Below, piece by piece: positions 8,679-17,005 of a DNA stretch of 64,000 nucleotides (its first letter is position 1; each line of letters starts with the position of its first letter). This stretch comes from Symbiodinium kawagutii (Eukaryota > Sar > Dinophyceae > Suessiales > Symbiodiniaceae): contig VSDK01006309.1 in NCBI GenBank assembly GCA_009767595.1, forward strand, positions 266,731 to 330,730. The letters run 5' to 3'. Both the position numbers and the translations under genes were made by a program. The notes under the pieces were generated by a model. The model made no database searches. It was not told the origin of the DNA and was given only the letters and a program-made list of their open reading frames with translations.

Positions 8679-9917
8679 TCATGCCTCCAGCTGATGCATG
8701 AGCTCCTTTAAAGCCTTTAAGTGGAGTGCTGCCTGGACTAGGACCTCCTTCACTTGTGCTTGGTCCATGTCAGAAACCAAAGCATCTTCCACTTTGTCAT
8801 TGGCCTGTTTCAACTGCTGTAGGCTTTCTTCCAAGCCACTGTGACTTCCCAGCTTTTTGGCCAAGAGCTTTGCAAGGCGAATCTCTTTCTGGGCCATGCT
8901 GGCCATGCGACTCAGGTTCTTCTTGCCTTTGTTCCCCTCACAGGTGCTCAGGCTCTCCACCTGTTTGAACCAGAGTTGCTTTTGCTTTTCCTGCTTCTGC
9001 TTCTGCTCCTCTGCCTTCTTCTTTTTCTCAGCTTCCTTTTTCTCTTTTGCATTCGCTTTAGCCATGGCTTTGTCAGCAGGCTCTTGCTTTCTCTCTGTGG
9101 CTTTTTTGCAAGCCTCTGGGTCTTTCTTGTTTGGAGCTGAACTGCTTGGCTGGCCTGTCTGAGCCAAGAACAACTCCAGCTCATCTTCTGACTCAGCCTC
9201 AAATTCAATTTCCTTCTGTTCCACTGGTGCCTCAGGGAGGAAATCTTGCACTTTCTTTCCCTTTGGCTTTTTTCCAAGCCACATGTTTTCAAAGAAGGCA
9301 TCAGAAGACTCCTCTCCTAGTTCCAAGGTGACTTCCCTTTTCTCCTCCAGGCACTGCTGCTCCAGTTCCTTCACCCTCCTCCACCTCTGGCTACCCTCTT
9401 TCATCTGCTTCTGGTCCTCTGGCCTTGTTTCAGGCCACTGACCTTTTTTGAGGTGCTCATCCCTCCTGTTTTGCACTTCTGGGTCCCAGGACCTTCTGAG
9501 GGACCTTTGGGAGCGACTCTCCCTTCCCCTGGACTCTTGGAGGCTTGGCACATAGCCAGTCCTGGCATCCAGCTCCATCTCCTTTCGCTGCTTGGCTACA
9601 GCTTGGTCCTCTTCCCATTTTGCCCATTGCTCTCTGGTCCATTTTGGCCTCCAGGACCAGGAGCTGGAGCTGGTGCTGCCTCCATAGCTGGCTTTGTTCC
9701 AAGCCTCTTTTCCTCCACCCTTTCCTTCCCTTCTTCCTCCACCATCTCCTTTCCCTTTTCCACCGCCCTTTCCTTTTCCTCTTTCTTCCCTGCTTCTTGA
9801 CAGCTCTCTCTGTGCATCCTTTTCCTGCTGTCGCCTGGAGGGTCCAAAAACAGGCCTGTGCCTTGGCTCTGTTTCAGAACTGGTGTCCCTCTGCTTGTTG
9901 TGCTTTTTTCTGGTCAT
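8679..9917 (-). CDS. Element A accessory protein, basic and coiled-coil (412 aa)
   Basis: A complete ORF from ATG to TGA. The first 130 residues are very basic and glycine-rich (RGKGKGGGKGKGDGGGR), as in nucleic-acid-binding tails. The centre is acidic (residues about 225-275). The region around 290-345 is a lysine/glutamate/alanine coiled coil. Hairpin repeat copies contribute AWNKAS, WPETRP, LGKKP, ACKKA and GLEES at five places. The ATG (9915-9917) directly abuts an exact repeat copy at 9918-9933, and the TGA lies inside the variant at 8670-8685. No enzymatic motif is seen. A DNA-binding or assembly partner of the transposase is possible but unproven. Confidence 0.65.
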   Translation of the reverse strand: MTRKKHNKQRDTSSETEPRHRPVFGPSRRQQEKDAQRELSRSREERGKGKGGGKGKGDGGGRREGKGGGKEAWNKASYGGSTSSSSWSWRPKWTREQWAKWEEDQAVAKQRKEMELDARTGYVPSLQESRGRESRSQRSLRRSWDPEVQNRRDEHLKKGQWPETRPEDQKQMKEGSQRWRRVKELEQQCLEEKREVTLELGEESSDAFFENMWLGKKPKGKKVQDFLPEAPVEQKEIEFEAESEDELELFLAQTGQPSSSAPNKKDPEACKKATERKQEPADKAMAKANAKEKKEAEKKKKAEEQKQKQEKQKQLWFKQVESLSTCEGNKGKKNLSRMASMAQKEIRLAKLLAKKLGSHSGLEESLQQLKQANDKVEDALVSDMDQAQVKEVLVQAALHLKALKELMHQLEA

Positions 9918-10381
9918 GGCTTTGTTTCAAGCCTCCTACCAGAGCACCCCTTTTTTTTATACTAGGTTTGGGCTTTGTTTCAAGCCTCTGCCTTTTATCT
10001 TCTTGGAAAAAAAACAGCTGCGGTTTTTCCTTGAAAAAAACAGCTGCAGAGAAGACTGCAGTTCTTACAACCTTGTGGTCCCTACCTCATGCTTTTCTTG
10101 CACTACTCATTTCTACAGGTGCTTGTGCTTTCTAAATTACAAAGTAAATACATGTCTATATACATGTGCAAACATTTTTCAATATATTTTTTTGCACATA
10201 TACATTAATAGACCAATACATGTTCACAGTGTGTGTGTCTGTGTATGTGTTTCCCCCCTTCCCTCTGGCTGAGTCTTTCTGTGAGCACCCTTTTTTTCCA
10301 GACCACACAAGGTCAAAACTGCTGCTACTCCTACCTAGGCTTTGTTTCAAGCCTCTGATCCAGGAAAGCTTTGGCTTTGTT
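9918..10381. other. Spacer in element A with hairpin repeats and a GT-rich tract
   Basis: It contains exact hairpin repeat copies at 9918, 9971, 10338 and 10373, and a short GTGTGT-rich tract near 10230-10250. No ORF with coding character is present. It separates the 412-aa gene from the next ORF upstream on the minus strand. Confidence 0.5.
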
Positions 10382-10831
10382 TCAAGCCTCTTTCAAAAGG
10401 ATGGCCCTTTGCTCCAGAAGCTTGTCCTTGGTCATCCCAGGCTTCTGGCAAAAAGGCTCAAGGGCATCTATGACAGCATGGTGGCCACCTACATATTGTG
10501 CTGCTTGTTTTTCACTGCAAGCCACCAGCAAGTGCCACTTGCCATTCCAATATCCTCTGATATAAGATTGTTTGGTGTATTTCTCAGCCTTGTGCTTCTC
10601 CCAGCCAGACTGACCAACCACTGGCTTTGTTTCAAGCCTCTCCTTGGCTTCTGGCTCAGCATCAAACACTGGAATGGCTTCTGGCTTTGTTTCAAGCCTC
10701 TTCTTTGCAGGAGAATCAGCCACTTTCACATGTGCAGCTGGTCTCTTGGCCATGGCAGGCCTTTTCTTCACATTACCATTTTGGTGCTTGGAGCCCTGTT
10801 TCTTGGGAGTTTGCTGTGCAAACTTTTCCAT
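10382..10831 (-). CDS. Element A small ORF with WNGKWHLLVA segment (149 aa)
   Basis: The first ATG in frame is at 10829-10831. The N-terminal half is lysine/alanine-rich with two LETKP blocks made by hairpin repeats at 10623 and 10683. The C-terminal half (SYIRGYWNGKWHLLVACSE, then KDKLLEQRAILLKEA) looks like a small folded domain. The TGA lies inside the repeat at 10373-10388. The frame overlaps the next ORF by 64 bp, so the two may be one protein split by a frameshift or by an unrecognised intron. Function unknown. Confidence 0.5.
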   Translation of the reverse strand: MEKFAQQTPKKQGSKHQNGNVKKRPAMAKRPAAHVKVADSPAKKRLETKPEAIPVFDAEPEAKERLETKPVVGQSGWEKHKAEKYTKQSYIRGYWNGKWHLLVACSEKQAAQYVGGHHAVIDALEPFCQKPGMTKDKLLEQRAILLKEA

Positions 10832-11415
10832 GGCTGCTGCAGCTTCTTTTTGCAAGAAACTGCCACCATGGCTTTGTCACAAGCCCCTGTGCTTTTCACA
10901 GGGCTTCTGGCTGTGTTGCAAGCCTCTGGGGCAGAACTGTCATTGTTCTTTGGCATGTTGTTTGGCAAGCCTGGTTGCAAATCCAAAAGGGCTTGCAAAG
11001 CTTCCTTCTTCAGTTTGCTCATCTTCTGCATGACCTGCCTCCTTTTCACTTCACTCAACCTGAGCCTTCTCCAGTGGTTCAGAACCACCCTGAACTTGCT
11101 AGCTTGCTGGGAAGCCCACAAGTCATGCTTGTACTTGCTGTCATTCAGCTGGTGGGCATACTTCTTGATTGCCACCTTCAATTGCAACAATGCAATTTCA
11201 CCACTGCACAATGGTACCAAGCGCTTCAGCCACCACTGGCATTCCAGCAAGCCTGGACCAGAGGCTCCCATGGTGGTCTTCACCTCATCATACGCACCCA
11301 AGCAAAAAGCCTTCTTCCTGAACTTGCTTACAGCCAGGTCCATGACCTCTTGCAAGGCATCCTCATTTACAGCAGGGATGGGGAACTTTCTGTTCCCTCC
11401 CCCTCTGCCAGGCAT
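10768..11415 (-). CDS. Element A helical ORF (215 aa), possibly the N-terminal half of the next ORF
   Basis: I start it at ATG 11413-11415 (MPGRGGG); an exact hairpin repeat lies five bases upstream. The protein is alpha-helical and basic, with AYDEVKTTMGASGPG, WWLKRLVPLC and a RKKAF to HWRRLRLSEVKRRQ stretch suited to nucleic-acid binding. Repeat variants at 10870 and 10909 add ACDKA and ACNTA near its end. It overlaps the 149-aa ORF in another frame. No catalytic residues are recognised. It is probably an accessory protein of the transposon. Confidence 0.55.
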   Translation of the reverse strand: MPGRGGGNRKFPIPAVNEDALQEVMDLAVSKFRKKAFCLGAYDEVKTTMGASGPGLLECQWWLKRLVPLCSGEIALLQLKVAIKKYAHQLNDSKYKHDLWASQQASKFRVVLNHWRRLRLSEVKRRQVMQKMSKLKKEALQALLDLQPGLPNNMPKNNDSSAPEACNTARSPVKSTGACDKAMVAVSCKKKLQQPWKSLHSKLPRNRAPSTKMVM

Positions 11416-11569
11416 TCCAAGGCTTTGTTTCAAGCCTCTGGCTAGATGAATTTGTTAATTGAGCTTTTTTCCAAGCCTCTTCCACAAACCTATATTGCTT
11501 TCACTTCAAAACTTGAGCTTCTAAAGCTGCAGATGTGACACAACATGTTGACACAACTTTGTAAAAATT

Positions 11570-11769
11570 TATCAATCCCCAAAGGACATGTTGGGATTGA
11601 TAAATTCAATTTATCAATCCCAGGGGTTGGCCCCTGGGATTGATAAAACCAATCCCAGGGGATTGGTTTTATCAATCCCAGAAAGGGTTGTTTTTTTTCC
11701 TCCCAAAAACAAACTTTCAAAATCAACCCCTGGATCAATCCCCGCGGGGATTGGTATTTATCAATCCCT
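11570..11769. repeat. Right sub-terminal array of ATCAATCCC motifs in element A
   Basis: Roughly ten ATCAATCCC/GGGATTGAT motifs occur in both orientations, including the 31-bp palindrome at 11592-11622 shared in direct orientation with the left end. GC-rich hairpin tips (CAGGGGTTGGCCCCTG) occur between motif pairs. This matches the left array in design but not base for base. Confidence 0.8.
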
Positions 11770-11781
11770 GGATGCTCAGGG
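11770..11781 (-). repeat. Right terminal inverted repeat of element A
   Basis: GGATGCTCAGGG is the exact inverse of the left end, followed by the host duplication AC at 11782-11783. Beyond it the copia coding sequence resumes. Confidence 0.9.
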
Positions 11782-13111
11782 ACCGCTGGTGGGTGGACAA
11801 TGCACGTCGAACTCCCTGTCGCAAGCTCCTTGTCTGCCTACGGTTCAAAGTGATCTTCTTGCCGCCAGCTGGTTGAGGTTCTCCGCCATGAGGATCGCCA
11901 TGACATACCGGATCATCTTCACGAGGTCCCGCATGAAGGCATTCTTTAAGATCATCCTCTCGGTCAGCGGGGATAACCACAGCCATCCGATCCAAAGCTC
12001 TTCTCGTTTGCTCACGGGAGGTTGGGGCATTTGGATCCGTCACTTCCGGCGGGGCTTCTCCTTCTCCTTGTCCCACATCTGCATGAAGGTCTCCACAGTC
12101 TCTCCCGCCGGCAGTCCCAAATGAAACAGTTTTGGGTTCCAGCAGAGCTGCCTGGCGGCTCCCATGTGGCCCCATAATCCGGCGATGAACCTGCCGTGCA
12201 TGGCCAGAATCCATCTGGGGTTCCTGCGCCATCGTCGACGGGGGTCGGACTGTTCCACCGCCTGCTTCACTCGCATAAGCAGCAACAGAAGCTTCCACTT
12301 GAACGTAATCACCTGCGACCCCAAGCTGTTCATGATGTTGAAGGTGAGGTCCTCGGAGAAGTGGTTGCTCAATGTTGGAAAAGGGGCTTCGGCTCCTGTC
12401 AATGCCGCATGCTTGTTGGGCTTGGCCGTGGATTTCTTCTTGATCTTGGCTTCGTCTTCCTTCTCGGTCTTCTGCACCTCCGTCGACGCTCGAGCCACCG
12501 GGTCGGCCAACACCAATGGCTCCTGTGATGATCTGGCTGAACTCATCTTGGTCATCTGGGCCTGCATCATCGCCATCTGCTCCCTCATCATGTCCATAGT
12601 CTGCTGCATCTCCTTCCGCTCCAAGTCGGTCTCCTTGGGCTTCTTGGGAGGTGACAAGGAGATCCTGCGCCGCACCATCTGTTCGGCGCGTTTGACATGC
12701 CTGGCTGCCACCTTGCGTCTGGGAGGACTGGGAGCGCTCGACACTACCACGGGGCTCTCTTCCTCTTCTGACTCCATCTCGTCCAAACCCACTTCCTCCC
12801 ATGTCGAGCTGTTCGCCATGATCCAGCAACGGGGCAGTCACGAGGTTCGAATTGGGGGTGGTCTCAAGGTCGTCAGACATTTCCGTGCTTGAACCCACTG
12901 CAGGCAAAGGATGCACTTCAGCATGAGACGGCATGACAAAATCCGACGGGACTGCTCGCGGTGGTTCAGCAATGTCCAACAGGTAGTGTCCACCTTGAGA
13001 TTGTACCAGTCCATATGCTCTCACTCCATAACGTCTGGAAGTCACCGTGTGATGTTCTGTGTCAACAGTCATCCCTAATCTGGTGCATACGGGCTTCGAC
13101 AAAAGGGGGGG
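11782..13111 (-). CDS. Copia polyprotein, protease C-terminus to pre-integrase region, frame-broken
   Basis: After the seven-C run the protease frame continues as LLSKPVCTRLGMTVDTEHH and ends in an acidic and proline-rich linker. The last stretch before element A (ITLNRRQTRSLRQGVRRALSTHQ) joins in frame with the integrase-side ORF once element A is removed. In between, the best coding signal lies in a different frame (12040-12819), so at least two compensating shifts are present. No enzymatic domain is recognised beyond the protease end. The segment is disrupted unless some shifts are sequencing errors. Confidence 0.7.
12040..12819 (-). CDS. Copia polyprotein linker in a shifted frame (259 aa), coiled coil
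   Basis: This frame begins MANSSTWEEVGLDEMESEEEE and continues through a basic KVAARHVKRAEQMVRRR stretch and a methionine-rich coiled coil (MDMMREQMAMMQAQMTKM). It looks more protein-like than the overlapping 470-codon frame. It is probably a piece of the same Gag-Pol polyprotein displaced by a one-base insertion upstream and a deletion downstream. It is not likely to be a separate gene. Confidence 0.5.
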   Translation of the reverse strand: MANSSTWEEVGLDEMESEEEESPVVVSSAPSPPRRKVAARHVKRAEQMVRRRISLSPPKKPKETDLERKEMQQTMDMMREQMAMMQAQMTKMSSARSSQEPLVLADPVARASTEVQKTEKEDEAKIKKKSTAKPNKHAALTGAEAPFPTLSNHFSEDLTFNIMNSLGSQVITFKWKLLLLLMRVKQAVEQSDPRRRWRRNPRWILAMHGRFIAGLWGHMGAARQLCWNPKLFHLGLPAGETVETFMQMWDKEKEKPRRK

Positions 13112-14883
13112 CACTCTCCAGCAACTACAGAAATTCGAAGCAGACAAGGAATGGTAGCCAAGGACACGTTGAGAATCACTGCAAACTTGCTCTGGTTGAC
13201 ATGTCCATCACCAAAACGAAAACTCTCATTTTCCGGTACCACTTTGACATAATGCCCCAATGCTTTCCACTTGCGTACCATAGCATTGACCCAAGTAGTA
13301 CCTGCCACCGTCTTCATACATCCTAGATCCAAAATGATCTTGTCGCCCAACTCCTTCATGGACCAGTAGACCTCCCTACATATGTCACCCATTCCATGAA
13401 CACTCTCAACCATATATGTAGTTCGAACCTGCCCCGCACGTCGGCCCTTGTAGCGCGCATCGGATTGAGCACACTGCTGCAAGAACGACCAATCCTGGTC
13501 CTCCGGGGCATGGTTCTGGAACGTCACATTCGTGGCATGGATTGGGGCCTTGTTCCTGTACGGACATTCCTGCGACCAATGTCCCAATTGCCTGCAAATG
13601 AAACAAGGCTCAGTCTTCTGCTGCTCCTTCACCCAGCGCTTGACATGTTCACGGTCACGAACGGCACCAGGTCCACCTTGCTGACCGTTTTGCCCTTCAC
13701 GCTGAAAGTACTGCCGCATCTTCTTGATCTCCCTCACGCGGTTGCGCGCCTTGTACTCTTGGGCAAAAATCTCAGCCATTCCCATGTCTGTCGCCTTGGT
13801 GTCCGGAGTGGCAGGAGGCTGGGTCGTAGCCGTCGGCGAAGTAGACGTCTCCAACACCCCTTGGAAACCAGCAAACTCGGTCATGTCCTCCTCATCCTCG
13901 TCCATGGGGTCGTCCGGGGCGCCGTTGACAAAGTCCTGCAAGAAGTCTTCGTCAATGTCCGGGTCCTCCAACTGGTCTTCGTCCTCCAGGATCGCTAGCA
14001 AGGCATCACGAACACGACGACGACCTCCAAAAAAGCGGCGGCCACGAGGCGCAGATCGCTTAAACAACGGTGGTGTTGTAGTCGGCGAAGTAGTGGCAGC
14101 CTGGGGACCCAACTTCTGAACCAAATACTTGTCTTCCTGATCCAGGGTGGGTTCACCACGGCCAATGGGGCAACCTGGGAGGCCTTCAAGCTGCTCTGAG
14201 AGGTCAAGCAGCGCATTGGTCACTGCGTCTTCTTCTTCCAGGGTGCCACCAGCTGCTGCCTTGATCAAAGCCAAGTCCCTCTTCGTCAACTTTGCGGCGT
14301 CCAACAGGTGTCCAACATAGAACTTCGACCCCACCTGATACGCCGGGGACGACTGATTTTCTCGTCGATATATTTCAGCACGATTCAAGAAGCTTTCGAC
14401 GGATTCCTGTGGCAATCTCGATAGCCGCATGAATTTCTGCCGCCGTTGGTCCACCTTCTTCTGGTCCAGCAACTTGATGATGGGCGATTTCTCCATGGTG
14501 CGACGGATGATGTCGAGGCCATTCTCACCGGCCACCTCATCAACCGTCAGATGTTGCACAATTTTGCCAGCACGTTCACGGAGCTGCTGCATCAATCTGG
14601 GCCCACGCATTTCGCATGGCAATGCCTTGCCCTCCGAAGCCACCCAGAAAGTCACACTCCTCCAATACTGCTCCCAACTCTCGCCAGGACGGGCATAGAA
14701 AATTGGAGGATAGGAAGAGCTCAGTTTGCCTGCAGCAGCTGCCGATGACGAATTGCCCGCCACCGAAGGATTGCCCTTCGGCTGTTCACCCGACGGGCGA
14801 TTGTCTTTGTCCTTGACAGCGGCGGCTGTCGGGGATGTCGGGGATGCCACCACCGGTTCCGGCACTCCCATCGCCGCACGCAA
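13075..14883 (-). CDS. Copia polyprotein: Gag with CCHC knuckle and protease N-terminus
   Basis: The frame continues from the Gag N-terminus across element B (PARH, then LRAAMGVPEP). Residues about 60-230 form a capsid-like helical region (WEQYWRSVTFWV, then SVESFLNRAEIYRRE). An acidic stretch follows. A zinc knuckle CFICRQLGHWSQEC (C-x2-C-x4-H-x4-C) lies near 13565-13606, and a retropepsin-like ILDLGCMKTVAG near 13310-13340. DLG replaces the usual D-S/T-G, as I recall from other dinoflagellate copia proteins. The frame ends at a false TGA after a run of seven Gs on the plus strand (13105-13111). One extra base there would rejoin the protease frame. Confidence 0.9.
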   Translation of the reverse strand: MRAAMGVPEPVVASPTSPTAAAVKDKDNRPSGEQPKGNPSVAGNSSSAAAAGKLSSSYPPIFYARPGESWEQYWRSVTFWVASEGKALPCEMRGPRLMQQLRERAGKIVQHLTVDEVAGENGLDIIRRTMEKSPIIKLLDQKKVDQRRQKFMRLSRLPQESVESFLNRAEIYRRENQSSPAYQVGSKFYVGHLLDAAKLTKRDLALIKAAAGGTLEEEDAVTNALLDLSEQLEGLPGCPIGRGEPTLDQEDKYLVQKLGPQAATTSPTTTPPLFKRSAPRGRRFFGGRRRVRDALLAILEDEDQLEDPDIDEDFLQDFVNGAPDDPMDEDEEDMTEFAGFQGVLETSTSPTATTQPPATPDTKATDMGMAEIFAQEYKARNRVREIKKMRQYFQREGQNGQQGGPGAVRDREHVKRWVKEQQKTEPCFICRQLGHWSQECPYRNKAPIHATNVTFQNHAPEDQDWSFLQQCAQSDARYKGRRAGQVRTTYMVESVHGMGDICREVYWSMKELGDKIILDLGCMKTVAGTTWVNAMVRKWKALGHYVKVVPENESFRFGDGHVNQSKFAVILNVSLATIPCLLRISVVAGECPPFCRSPYAPD

Positions 14884-14900
14884 CCCTGAACCCCCAATAG
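14884..14900 (+). repeat. Left terminal inverted repeat of element B
   Basis: CCCTGAACCCCCAATAG is exactly inverted at 18793-18809. The first six bases match the ends of element A. Confidence 0.9.
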
Positions 14901-15040
14901 ACCCTAAAAAAATAGACCCTTATTTTTTAAGAAAAATAGACCCTAACTTTTTTTTAAGAGTTAGGGTCTATTTTTGAAATAGACCCTTTCTACTTGTTCA
15001 AAGTTAGGGCTTATTTTTTTTTTACATGGTGGCAAGGGGA
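14901..15040. repeat. Left sub-terminal TAGACCCTAA array of element B
   Basis: Five or six copies of TAGACCCT(AA), or the inverse TTAGGGTCTA, occur in both orientations, separated by A/T runs. They form hairpins. The TTAGGG string is part of this motif and is not a telomere array. Confidence 0.75.
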
Positions 15041-15297
15041 GGATGGTGAGGAAGCCACCTTTTGTTCAAAAGCTCAATTTTTTTGGATATTTTTTTTGAA
15101 AAAATTTCAAAAATTCAATTTTTTTGGATGAAGTTGAAAAAACATTTTTTATTTTTTGGAAAGAAATGCACAGTCAGTGGTTGCAGCTGCAGTTGTGTCA
15201 GTGGCAGTGTGACATTGCAGGAAATTCATCAGCCAGCTTGGATTTGGATTCATAGCTTCAATTTTTCAGCCTCAAAGTCGCCTTTTTTTGTGCAGCC

Positions 15298-16415
15298 ATG
15301 GCAGACCAGCATGTGGTGGCAGCTGTGAAGCTTTTCAGGAATTGTTGTCCTGGTGGTCCTGAGTCGCAGAAATTTCTAGTAGCTGATCCTGATGTCTTGG
15401 TAGAAAACCATGAGGAGCTGTGCTTGCAATTGCTGCAAATGAACAGAAAAATGACAGTTCATTTTTTAGAGACTGCTATGGGCAAAGCTTTCACCAAACT
15501 GAGTTCTGGTGAATGCACAGCATGGGCTCAAAGACTCATTGCTGGGTTGAAGCACATACTCCTGAAGAGGAAACAATCCACCAGTGGCAAGAAGCTGAAC
15601 CCTGCAGTGTGGAGGATCATTCAACAAGTAGGGCAAGAATCTCCTGCAGCAACTGCAGTTGCCTCTTCTGCCTCTTCTTCTAGCAGGCCTGCTTTGGATT
15701 CCGCTCGAAAGAACCTCTTTGCACCACCTNNNNNNNNNNNNNNNNNNNNNNNNNNNNNNNNNNNNNNNNNNNNNNNNNNNNNNNNNNNNNNNNNNNNNNN
15801 NNNNNNNNNNNNNNNNNNNNNNNNNNNNNNNNNNNNNNNNNNNNNNNNNNNNNNNNNNNNNNNNNNNNNNNNNNNNNNNNNNNNNNNNNNNNNNNNNNNN
15901 NNNNNNNNNNNNNNNNNNNNNNNNNNNNNNNNNNNNNNNNNNNNNNNNNNNNNNNNNNNNNNNNNNNNNNNNNNNNNNNNNNNNNNNNNNNNNNNNNNNN
16001 NNNNNNNNNNNNNNNNNNNNNNNNNNNNNNNNNNNNNNNNNNNNNNNNNNNNNNNNNNNNNNNNNNNNNNNNNNNNNNNNNNNNNNNNNNNNNNNNNNNN
16101 NNNNNNNNNNNNNNNNNNNNNNNNNNNNNNNNNNNNNNNNNNNNNNNNNNNNNNNNNNNNNNNNNNNNNNNNNNNNNNNNNNNNNNNNNNCAATATTCAC
16201 ACAAGTACAAATGTGAAACATTTGCTCAGTATTGTGTGGCAAAGAACAAGCAGTCCAGAGACTTCCAGCAGAGAGACTGTTGCTGCAGAATTGACCCCCA
16301 AAGGGAAACCATTATTAGGGGAGATATGTTGACCAACATATTTTTGGGGGAATGGTCGCAGGGAACTGACAGTCAAAAATTTATTTTTGGGATTCAAATC
16401 GAAAAACTTGGATAA
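15298..16415 (+). CDS. Element B gene 1, helical protein interrupted by an assembly gap
   Basis: It starts at an ATG with GCAGCC upstream. The first 144 residues are helical (AAVKLFRNCCPGGPESQKFL, VHFLETAMGKAF, CTAWAQRLIAGLKHILLKRK) and then become serine-rich. After the gap, the frame starting at 16192 gives a protein-like end (CETFAQYCVAKNKQ, DMLTNIFLGEWSQGTDSQKF) to a TAA at 16413-16415. The joining frame is uncertain because the gap length is only estimated. An intron inside the gap is also possible. I recall similar proteins from dinoflagellate repeats but can assign no function. It may be an accessory transposon protein. Confidence 0.55.
15730..16190. other. Assembly gap (461 N)
   Basis: The run of N falls inside gene 1 of element B, so the length and content of that gene are unknown. 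Confidence 1.
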
Positions 16416-16430
16416 AGGACAAAAACCTGA

Positions 16431-16775
16431 AGTTAACTCAAGTTAACTCAAGTTAACTCAAGTTAACTCAAGTTAACTCAAGTTAACTCAAGTTAACTCA
16501 AGTTAACTCAAGTTAACTTTAATTTGTTTTTAAATTAAAATAGAGCAAGTTAACTCAAGTTAACTCAAGTTAACTCAAGTTAACTCAAGTTAACTCAAGT
16601 TAACTCAAGTTAACTCAAGTTAACTCAAGTTAACTCAAGTTAACTCAAGTTAACTCAAGTTAACTCAAGTTAACTCAAGTTAACTCAAGTTAACTCAAGT
16701 TAACTCAAGTTAACTCAAGTTAACTCAAGTTAACTCAAGTTAACTCAAGTTAACTTTGACCAAGTTAACTCACCA
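16431..16775. repeat. 10-bp satellite AGTTAACTCA in element B
   Basis: About nine tandem units (16431-16518) and about 21 more (16548-16757) flank a 29-bp A/T-rich spacer, and one isolated unit lies near 16764-16773. Units are almost perfect. Each junction forms the 12-bp palindrome TGAGTTAACTCA, repeated every 10 bp, close to one helical turn. The array lies between the two genes of element B. Confidence 0.95.
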
Positions 16776-17005
16776 AAATTTCAGATTTTTCTGCAATCAT
16801 TTTTCAGATTTTTTTGTTTCCAAACCTGCTGATTTTTCCTGAGCTTCCTGAATCCTTTTCCTCTGGTTCAATCACTCTTTGAATCTCAGAGCTTTGAATG
16901 CAGAATGAGAGTTGTGCTGGCACTTGTTGAATTCCTTTCATGGCAGCTGCCCTTCTCAAGTGCCCAGTTGGAAAAAGAAACTTTCCAGAAGTAGTTGCCT
17001 GAGCC

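Larger units (their letters stand above)
6418..11477 (-). repeat. Dispersed 16-bp hairpin repeat GGCTTTGTTTCAAGCC of element A
   Basis: Twelve exact copies start at 6418, 6851, 7643, 7694, 7724, 9918, 9971, 10338, 10373, 10623, 10683 and 11421. Thirteen close variants start near 6453, 8081, 8315, 8647, 8670, 8822, 9099, 9265, 9421, 9690, 10870, 10909 and 11463. All share one orientation. GGCTT and AAGCC form a 5-bp stem around a TGTTTC loop, and variants at 8670 (GGCAT/ATGCC) and 9421 (GGCCT/AGGCC) keep pairing through paired changes. Copies inside ORFs read GLKQSQ, LETKP or A(W/C)NKA depending on frame. I saw none outside element A in this window. Confidence 0.9.
6069..11781 (-). mobile_element. 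Element A: DNA transposon nested in the copia polyprotein
   Basis: The ends are inverted copies of CCCTGAGCATCC (6069-6080 and 11770-11781), flanked by AC at 6067-6068 and 11782-11783. If the element and one AC are removed, the copia reading frame passes straight from STHQR into LYNVAKAK. That fixes both boundaries and a 2-bp target duplication. Inside the ends are arrays of ATCAATCCC motifs in both orientations. Four minus-strand ORFs follow, the first a transposase-like protein and the others accessory. A 16-bp hairpin repeat is scattered throughout the gene-bearing part. Terminal repeats, sub-terminal arrays and the protein type suggest a relative of the CACTA/Mirage/Plavaka group, but CCCTGA is not the canonical CACTA end, so the family is inferred only. 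Confidence 0.9.

Noticed and set aside
10166..11449. 427-codon plus-strand ORF
   Set aside because: It is antisense to the element A ORFs, is rich in LCFKPL units from the hairpin repeat, and crosses the non-coding spacer.
6069..11781. Element A as an introner-type intron spliced out of the copia transcript
   Set aside because: Frame is restored only by removing the element with a 2-bp duplication, and no donor/acceptor pair at the borders gives that join; transposon insertion explains the data better.
11782..13147. 470-codon ORF as one continuous protein
   Set aside because: Its middle third is low-complexity and reads better in another frame (12040-12819); only its two ends look like copia polyprotein.
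16431..16757. CRISPR-like array
   Set aside because: Units are 10 bp and directly tandem with no unique spacers; it is a satellite in a eukaryotic transposon.
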